A stretch of 12,517 nt of DNA from Paraphysoderma sedebokerense (taxonomy: Eukaryota; Blastocladiomycota; Physodermatomycetes; Physodermatales; Physodermataceae). Within the stretch, counting starts at the first letter, position 1, and each line of letters opens with the position of its first letter. The notes under the pieces were generated by a model. It searched no databases. It saw nothing but the letters and a program-made list of their open reading frames with translations, and was not told the DNA's origin. The translations under genes and the position numbers were made by a program. Of this stretch, positions 6,597 to 12,517 are shown one piece after another. The DNA lies in NCBI GenBank assembly GCA_025602915.1, contig JAHLJZ010000186.1, positions 1 through 12,517 on the forward strand. Reading direction: 5' to 3'.

Positions 6597-9500
6597 AGGC
6601 AAGTTTATAATAATCTCGATTTCAGGACAATATCGTTAAATTAATTATTCGCTAATTTTCCCTAATTTGCAGTAGAAACAAATACAAAAGAGAGATATCT
6701 TTAAATAGCAATGGAAGACCGAACAAACTCAATTTCCAGGAACACTGGGATGGTAAAAACCTTGGATCATTCCTTGACAATATACAAAATGAATTACATT
6801 CGAACCTTTCGTTCTTACAGAAGCCCGACACACAGACTTGCGTGCATCCGTTTGCTGGATTAAATCTTCTAAAAGAGTTAGAAAAATCGAAGCCCTGTAC
6901 AGAAATTGTATTGTTGAAGTCGCTGGAGATAATGTGGCTCAGAACTGGGGATGTCGAAACTGAAGTTGAAAATTTTTTAACGGCATATGTAGAAGCCATT
7001 CAAAAGGACAATTCTGAAGCTCATCCATTACTTCTGGTGGCCTTAGCCCGTCATACCGCTACTGGAAAAGCTGAAGCTGAATCGTACGTCTCTACTTTTG
7101 CGGAACTCTATCCGCAGTCGGTTGATACATGGTTAAATGTATCCGAAAAATCAGTTTTTGATACCAGCCAACTCCCTGTCAAATCAGCTACTACTTCCGT
7201 AAAATCAACTGATATTCCTAGAAGCATGTGGAGAGATCTTAGTAGACAACATGCATGTCAATCGCCCGCCATGGACAAGATTCTTGATTTGGTTGGTTTA
7301 AACAACGTAAAAAAAGAAGCGGTTAAAATTTTTGAGCTAGCATTGCAATACTCAAAAATGACACCACGTCAACGTAGCACAAATATTGGCTCTTTCAATT
7401 ATTGCTTTGCTGGAAATCCTGGAACGGGTAAAACAACGGTAGCCAAACTTTTTGCGGAACTTTTGCGTGACTCCGGTTTGCGCGGAACCGACACCTTTGT
7501 GCAATGCAATGCGCAAAAATTGAAAGAAGATGGTCCCGAGGAGTTTCGAAAGCTGATAACAAACGCTATGAATGGAGTGTTATTCATCGACGAAGCATAC
7601 GATCTTGATCCGAATGCTGACTTCAAGGGCAAACCTATCGTCGCGGAACTATTAACTGCCGCTGAAAAGCATCAGGATAAACTGTCCATCATCATTGCAG
7701 GCTACGAAAATGACATCAATAAAAAGCTGTATTCTTACAATGACGGTTTAAAGAATCGTTTTCAAACTATAATATTTGAAGATTTCGACGAAAATGAATT
7801 GTCAGAAATATGGCGACGTGAAATAAAAAGACGAGGTTGGACCAGCGACGAAAAAGTGGACAGGATTGCGACAAATCGTCTCTTGAGGGATTCCAAACGT
7901 AAAGGGTTCTGCAACGCTCACGCTGTTCGAAATTTAGCAGATCTTGCTTTCCAGCAAACTCTATCTCGCGCTGATTTTAATCAGACGATGATGCTAGAAA
8001 CTTCTGATATTATCGGTATTCATCCGTTAAAAAATCCAGAAATCCAAGCCCTTTTAACAGAAGTCAATGGAATGATTGGGTGGGCAAAATTTAAAAAGGA
8101 GTTTGGAGAATTGATCAAATTGTGTGGTCAAAGTTATGACAGAGAGTTAAATGGAAAACCACCGTTACCGATTTCGCTGAATCGTATGTTTCTTGGTCCC
8201 CCAGGAGTAGGAAAAACCACTGCTGCAAAGTTTTACAGCCGTCTTTTGAAACATTTGAATTATCTATCTGATGGCCAAGTTTTGGAGAAAAAAGCTGACG
8301 AATTTGTCGGTCAAAAATTTGAAGAAACGCAGGAAAAGACATTGGTAAGTTTATGCTGTCTGTTATTGGTTACAACTTACGTTCAGTTTTTTAAACAATT
8401 GGTACCCACTACTAGGGCATCCTTCGTTTGGCGCAAGGAAAAGTACTAATAATAGACGAAGCCTATAAATTAGATAGTGATCGTGGCAGAAAGGTGCTGA
8501 AATTGGTAGTAGCGAGAATGCAGGATTCGATACCAAATGCTATGGTAGTACTTCTTCTAGGGTATCACGAACAAATGATGTATATGCTAGAGAATCCTGG
8601 GCTCGTTGAATGTTTTCCACCTTCACAAGCATTCAAATTTGACAACTACAACGACCATGAACTTCTACAGATCCTAATACACTCATGTAGACGATCTGGC
8701 GTTATCGCATCACATGAATTCGCTGAAAGAGCTTTGCAAATATTGACGCGACAACGTAGTATGCCCAATTTTGCAAACGCAAGGGCAGTTGACAAATTAG
8801 TTGACGTGGCCAAGGCCAAAGTTACTTTCAGATTTGAAGGAGGGTACACTAACATCCTTATCCCTGAAGATCTTGAGATGGAAGCTAAATCGAAAGATTC
8901 TCAGCCTAGTGATAATGAAGATAGCGAGGATCAAGATATCGGAGATAGTGACGGTGGTGGTGATGGTGGCGGAGGTAATAATGGTGGTAACGGCGGCAAT
9001 GGCGGAGGTAATGATGGTGGTAATGGCGGTAATGATGGTGGTAATGGCGGTGATGATGGTGGTAATGGCGGTCATGGTGGTGCTAATGGTGATGGTGATG
9101 ATGATGGTGGAAATGGTGGTGGTGATGATGATGGTGGAAATGGTGGTGGCGGTGGTGGCAACCGCCAACGTCCATACAAGTGCCGCAAATGCGGAAAAAT
9201 GGATCGGTGAGTTACTATTCTTGTGGTTAATTTAAATCGATTGCGCTAAATTTTCTGTGTAGTTACGGTGATGTGCTGAAACACTTAACGAGTAGAAGAA
9301 AAGGAAATCAATGGTGTGATATTCAAGGCAATATGATTTCACAGTGAGTATTTCACAGAAGATATGGTTGAATCGCTTCGTATCCTAACGACATCCCTCT
9401 TATTTTTAGCCGTGTGCCACTAAGAGGTTGGACAAGAATTCGCTCCCATGACACAACAACGCCCGAGACATTCGCGTACATGGTGACTTGCAATGATGGG

Positions 9501-10127
9501 AAAGCCGAGATTGCAGTGTTTCCATTCTGTACCGCCGAAAAATTCACATTTCAACTCGGTTCCGTACAATATTCAGTTGCATACTTATGTCCAGAATCAG
9601 ATTCAAGTCATACTGTACATGACAGTACAACCCAACATCTATCACTCCAGTCAGACCACTCCCACGATATTCAGACAAGTATAGGTGTCAGCAAGGTCAA
9701 TAGCGTTTCAAATCATTTCGGTTCGAATTCCGTCGAGAACGATATACCCCAAAGTACATCCTTCCAGTCAAATATCGATTATCAGACACCTATAGCTTTC
9801 AACGACACCAATGACAATCAACATGATTTGAGTTTGAACCTAGGCCTTCAAAACACAACCCAAAATCTAATCCCCCCGTCAAATAGTCATTATGATCATC
9901 TGACAGCTATGGGTGTCAATAACGCCAATAACTCCTCAAATCATTCTTGTTCAGTACAATACAACGGAACCCAGAATCTACCCGTTAACGGCATTCTTAT
10001 AGGACTCGATTTATACTCCCAATTCATGGCTAACCCTTTAGCTGCTATCTCAGATAACAATTCAACAGCCTCCTCTTCATCGGTGACGAACCCAGCTACC
10101 CCATTCTTTAACGGAGGTTTGTCTTAA
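4446..10127 (+). CDS. WD40 array - tandem CbbX-type AAA+ ATPase - zinc-site fusion protein (five exons, 1,804 residues)
   Basis: Exons 4446-6598, 6673-8344, 8416-9206, 9263-9343 and 9410-10127 join without a stop (5,415 nt). Residues 1-717 are 17 WD40 blades; 718-914 a helical linker. AAA1: Walker A GNPGTGKTT 965-973, Walker B VLFIDEA 1020-1026, arginine-finger GLKNRF 1076-1081, VRN Arg 1137. AAA2: Walker A GPPGVGKTT 1226-1234, Walker B VLIIDEA 1285-1291, with Cys 1341 where the arginine finger is expected. Residues 1441-1524 are acidic, then Gly/Asn/Asp-rich. A CX2CX11HX10C site spans 1531-1557; 1639-1752 holds three degenerate repeats in an Asn/Ser-rich tail. CbbX-type AAA+ proteins (CbbX, SpoVK, EccA relatives) assemble as ATP-driven hexamers that remodel partner proteins; WD40 propellers bind ligands. 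Combined in one chain, they suggest a recognition-triggered AAA+ machine (inference). Joining across the GC-AG intron is the least certain step; if it is wrong, there are two genes, ending at 6644 and starting near 6932. Confidence 0.72.
4956..5459 (+). repeat. Exact tandem duplication of a two-blade (252-bp) unit
   Basis: Positions 4956-5207 (blades 5 and 6) and 5208-5459 (blades 7 and 8) match base for base by eye, including synonymous sites that differ from other blades. At the same offset the identity continues about 90 bases into blade 9, up to the codon differing at TACGTC versus TACGTT. This points to a recent unequal exchange or slippage event. It could also be an assembly artefact. 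Confidence 0.88.
6599..6672 (+). other. Intron 1, GC-AG type, with a tandem acceptor
   Basis: The donor is AG|GCAAGT, the usual context of GC-AG introns, and the acceptor is TTTGCAG at 6672. There are CTAAT branch-like sites just upstream. Length is 74 nt, phase 2. Removing it joins the last WD40 blade to a frame open from 6674 through both AAA+ modules. A second AG three bases later (GCAGTAG, 6675) would also keep the frame and drop one residue. Using the GT donor at 6603 instead gives an immediate stop with either acceptor. If retained, translation stops at TAA 6642-6644. Confidence 0.7.
8345..8415 (+). other. Intron 2
   Basis: GTAAGT donor at 8345 and CTACTAG acceptor at 8415; 71 nt, phase 0. 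It interrupts AAA2 between the helix ending EETQEKTL and GILRLAQGKVLIIDEAY. Removing it restores the normal CbbX spacing before Walker B. Unspliced, the frame runs into non-family sequence and stops at 8449. Confidence 0.9.
9010..9072 (+). repeat. 21-bp tandem repeat in the Gly/Asn/Asp-rich linker
   Basis: Three 21-bp units (AATGATGGTGGTAATGGCGG plus T) lie at 9010-9030, 9031-9051 and 9052-9072, the third differing by one base. They sit within a longer GGT/GAT/AAT-rich stretch from about 8950 to 9165. They encode an extended flexible linker between AAA2 and the zinc site. Such tracts change length easily. Because 21 is a multiple of three, whole-unit changes keep the frame. Confidence 0.85.
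9207..9262 (+). other. Intron 3
   Basis: GTGAGT donor at 9207, CTAAA branch-like site, TGTGTAG acceptor ending 9262; 56 nt, phase 2. It splits the candidate zinc site: the first two cysteines are in exon 3, and the histidine and last cysteine are in exon 4. A recognisable relative of this intron persists in the inverted copy at the right edge. Confidence 0.82.
9344..9409 (+). other. Intron 4
   Basis: GTGAGT donor at 9344, a clear CTAAC branch site at 9385-9389, and a pyrimidine-rich TTATTTTTAG acceptor ending 9409; 66 nt, phase 2. It joins exon 4 (9263-9343) to the long final exon in frame. Twenty bases of this intron (9373-9392) recur exactly in inverted orientation at 12312-12331. Confidence 0.85.
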
Positions 10128-10644
10128 ATGAGTGGTGCTGGATGGATGACAAGGAGCTAAGGTTAGGTCAGAGGTTTAATATTAATATATATTCCAGTTT
10201 TATCAAGGTAAGACAACAACTATAATAGTCTTAAACGGTCCCAGATGGAATGGAAAATACAGATAAAAGATGACGATAACATAGAAACTCCGTAAATATG
10301 AATTCATTATATGGTGACATTATGCACTAAGGAAAACGGAAACCAATAAATTGACAAAGAGGGACATGGTCAGGTTACGGATTTCAATCAGTTTTATTGT
10401 CCTTGAAAAAGTGCATTTAAAAGCTCTACCAACCCTTAGATGACCGAAACAGACAAAATATCAGTCATTAGTACAAAAAATCTAGAAACAATATATATTG
10501 CACAGAACTACCAAAGTATAGATACCAATACAATGAATAAAACTAAATGATGAATCAGCAGAGTGCGGAATGTAGAACATTTAACGAGAGAGCTACAAGG
10601 TAAGCGGGTTATTGTGATGTTTCGATTGGTGTTGCGGAGACGAT
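10128..10644 (+). other. 3' flank of the WD40-AAA+ gene, with a poly(A)-type signal
   Basis: No open frame of interest is present. AATAAA at 10345-10350 lies 218 bases after the stop codon in a block that is also conserved in the downstream copy (AATAAA at 11973-11978), making it the best poly(A)-signal candidate. Homology to the copy ends near 10400. From 10400 to 10644 nothing recognisable was seen. Confidence 0.45.
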
Positions 10645-11048
10645 TTACTGAAACTGCGGCAAAAGGGTGTCATAGGATACCGCCCTGAGAGTTAGCGGAT
10701 CAGGCAGAGGACTAGTGTGAATGATTAAAAGCAGTGACAGCGGGGAATTTACTGAGATGTGTATGAAAGACTGACTTGCGAGGATAGCAAACCACTGTTG
10801 CTTTCGCCACGGAAATTGCTCTTGCGGTAATGCAACAAAAAGAAAATCAGGAATGTGTTTTGTCTGGGTGTAAACTACAAAAATACTGCTTGCTGCCACC
10901 AAGACCACACAGTGTTTGATGCGGACACAATCTGTAAGGTTATTGTAGGTTTCAACAACCTAGACATTGCCTTGTATTCTATGCGTCTTCCACGACTGAA
11001 AATACCGAACCTGCCGAATATTAAGATTGAGCCATACATCCATCCTCA
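10645..11048 (-). pseudogene. Unrecognised minus-strand open frame with an internal TAG
   Basis: On the minus strand a frame encoding MRMDVWLNLNIRQVRYFQSW and more, beginning about 11048, meets TAG at 10962-10960. It then stays open for 104 codons to TAA at 10647-10645, reading IKHCVVLVAASSIFVV, HIPDFLFVALPQEQFPW and then ILASQSFIHISVN. The post-stop part begins with no Met, as in the fragment at 3470-3889, and the two share a short DFLFV stretch. That similarity is too limited to claim common origin. The plus-strand frame at 10855-11061 overlaps it and is equally unassigned. It lies between the large gene and its direct 3' copy. I cannot name a family; it is either a disabled gene or chance. 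Confidence 0.28.
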
Positions 11049-11061
11049 TTTCAGGCTATAA

Positions 11062-11535
11062 ACATCCAAAATATGTCTACGATACCTTAAAAATCCTTCA
11101 ATGAGATATCCCCACCAATAGAACTATAACGGTTTTGGTATGTATGAAACTATTGAAACTACAATCGGAACGAGAAGGTCTAACACGGAAACGATCATGG
11201 CTTTAGCATATTTCATTCTATCAGATTCCAACTACACATGGCGGCCGCTTCCGCCATTTTTTGAATTGATTTTTTCGTATGACCGCAAGAACTTCGTTTT
11301 AAATCTGTGATCCTGTGATCGAGATTAATCAATATGAACCAATCTGGATGCAAACGATAATATTGATCCATAGATTAATGAAATCATATCTTGACATTTC
11401 GTGGAACATCTATTCTTCGTTTCAGACCTAACGGATTTCAGAGCTGTGCATTCTTATTAAAGCTGAAATAAAACAGAGATTACTTTGTTGTCAGTTTAAA
11501 AATCAACACTCCAGAGGTGAGGGACACTGACTTCA
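11062..11535. other. Intergenic stretch without a supported gene
   Basis: The only notable item is a small hairpin at 11238-11257 (ATGGCGG paired with CCGCCAT, followed by T's) containing a GCGGCCGC octamer. On the minus strand the same bases start a 14-residue peptide (MAEAAAMCSWNLIE) in a good start context that stops at once. It could be a first exon, but no downstream exon could be assigned. Confidence 0.3.
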
Positions 11536-11619
11536 ATGTGTTTGCTTTCCAATCGATTAGGATATGTAGTGGTTAGGTGGTGCAATATGGCAAACCTTAC
11601 CGCGCAAAGCAATCATGAT

Positions 11620-12030
11620 TTTAATCAATCGTTCATCGCACCATCAGTACCTTTAGCACCAGTGATAGCCGCTACCTCATTACGTAATTCAACAGCCTGC
11701 TCTTCATTGATAGGTGACCCAGCTGCACAATTTTTTTAACGGAGGTTTGTCTTAAATGATTTAGTGCTGGATGGATAATGAAGGGACAGGGTTAGGCCAA
11801 AAGTTTAATACGCCCGCTTTTTTCAGCCAACAACCATAATTGTCTTCAGGGGCCCTAAATGGAATGGAAAATGCAGAAGAAGATGATCAGGTGATATGGA
11901 AACAAAGAGCCCCCATATATGAATTCGTTATACATAGCCCTTATATAATATGCACTAAGGAAAACGGAAACAAATAAAATGACAAACAGGAACATGTTTA
12001 GGTTAGAAATTTTAATCAATTTTAAGGTCG
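11620..12030 (+). pseudogene. Direct partial copy of the last exon and 3' flank of the WD40-AAA+ gene
   Basis: Positions about 11666-12030 align to 10037-10400 at an offset near 1,628, with a near-exact stretch around the stop codon (10109-10131 versus 11737-11759) and a second around the AATAAA block. The copied reading frame is conserved (AATSLRNSTACSSLIGDPAAQFF-like against AAISDNNSTASSSSVTNPATPFF-like). One extra T in a T run before 11738 makes an early TAA and removes the last five residues. Upstream of about 11620 homology is not visible, so only the gene tail was copied or has survived. Homology extends beyond the coding part into the flank, arguing for DNA duplication. Confidence 0.75.
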
Positions 12031-12179
12031 TCGATTGCCCTGGGTCGATATATATGTTTAATTGTAATGATAACAATTTAGTGTGATTAACATCACAGCA
12101 CCGAAACAGTTGCCTTCCCTGCCCTGAGGTTTTAACTTCTAAGTTCTTGCTACTTTATCCGCAAAGTTAGATTTTGTAG
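12031..12179. other. Spacer between the direct and inverted gene copies
   Basis: No gene or clear element is seen. It lies between the tail of the direct copy and the start of the inverted copy. It ends close to a CCTAACC (reverse GGTTAGG) heptamer near 12182-12188. Confidence 0.25.
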
Positions 12180-12517
12180 GTAACCTAACCGAGCGAACCG
12201 TATAAGAACGCTGGCGATGGTATACAATGGAATGCGTCACCCGTTGTCGTTCTGTCGGGGTGAGTTGATGTCCCAACATTCTATTTGGTCACAGCTAACA
12301 GGAATGGGAGCGTCGTTAGGATACGAAGCGAATAAGCCATATGTTCTGTGGAATACTAACTGTAGCATCATATTGTGGAAGGAATCACACCGTTCTCCGC
12401 TATCTTTCGAACGACTAAGTGACGGCGATATCCCTGCATCGAGTCATTAACGTAATTTAAACTGACCAAATCTCAACATCACTTACTGTATTTGGTCTCT
12501 TTAAACGACACACTTGA
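12180..12517 (-). pseudogene. Inverted partial copy of exons 3-5 of the WD40-AAA+ gene, with introns
   Basis: Read on the minus strand from the right edge, the sequence follows the large gene from the end of exon 3 through intron 3, exon 4, intron 4 and the start of exon 5. The best part is 12421-12312 against 9282-9392 (110 versus 111 bases), with 12331-12312 matching 9373-9392 exactly, including the CTAAC branch site. Donors in the copy read GTAAGT and GTTAGT. The histidine of the zinc site is lost through a small frame difference, and the exon 5 part reaches TGA after 18 codons, so it is probably decayed. It continues beyond the window, so an upstream WD40-AAA+ paralogue could lie to the right. 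The plus frame at 12217-12450 is its shadow. Confidence 0.7.

Noticed and set aside
6603-6675. Alternative GT donor at 6603 for intron 1
   Set aside because: With either acceptor it leads to a stop at once or within about 12 codons, whereas the GC donor at 6599 keeps the frame through 557 codons.
7399-8342. Minus-strand frames of 75-77 residues within the AAA+ region
   Set aside because: They lie antisense to strongly recognised AAA+ motifs.
8797-9235. Frames of 123 and 144 residues rich in Thr/Ile or Met/Val
   Set aside because: Shadows of the GGT/GAT repeat tract; their composition is purely a product of the repeats.
3498-12188. Several GGTTAGG heptamers (near 3498, 10157, 11571, 11791 and 12182, both strands) as telomere-like sequence
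   Set aside because: They are isolated single units, never tandem, and two are explained by the duplicated 3' flank.
12217-12450. Plus-strand 77-residue frame starting at an ATG
   Set aside because: It overlays the inverted gene copy; homology to the large gene is on the minus strand and includes intron sequence.

Overview
The window looks like a eukaryotic nuclear segment, most likely from a fungus and possibly an early-diverging one. This is inferred from short introns (56-74 nt) with GT-AG or GC-AG ends, CTAAC/CTAAT-like branch sites near the acceptors, compact genes, and the gene families present (WD40 arrays of nearly identical blades, tandem CbbX-type AAA+ modules, a SIR2-like protein, ankyrin repeats). 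No bacterial operon signals, tRNAs, rRNAs or CRISPR arrays were seen. An oomycete or another protist is not excluded.

Layout. (1) 1-251, minus: the 5' end of an ankyrin-repeat gene that runs off the left edge. (2) 252-477: a short divergent intergenic region. (3) 478-2178, plus: an intronless SIR2-like protein of 566 residues. (4) 2179-4445: mostly non-coding sequence with an imperfect inverted repeat and decayed or unassigned coding fragments on both strands. (5) 4446-10127, plus: the main object. The separate open frames here join through four introns into one continuous 1,804-residue reading frame: 17 nearly identical WD40 blades, a helical linker, two tandem CbbX/CfxQ-type AAA+ ATPase modules, an acidic and Gly/Asn/Asp-rich linker, a candidate C2HC zinc site and an Asn/Ser-rich tail. 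The first intron is GC-AG; retaining it gives a WD40-only protein of 732 residues. (6) 10128-12517: no intact gene, but two partial copies of the 3' part of the large gene. One is direct (about 11666-12030) and one is inverted (about 12180-12517, still carrying both introns); an unassigned minus-strand open frame lies near the direct copy.

How the parts may fit together (inference). Blades with variation concentrated at the same few positions resemble the recognition arrays of fungal NLR-like proteins. The tandem AAA+ modules could supply ATP-driven assembly. The neighbouring SIR2-like protein belongs to a fold whose members include NAD+-consuming immune effectors. Together with the ankyrin gene and the copied gene fragments, this resembles a fast-evolving recognition locus. 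Immune function is not shown by the sequence. The WD40-first, double-AAA+ architecture is the point most worth testing.
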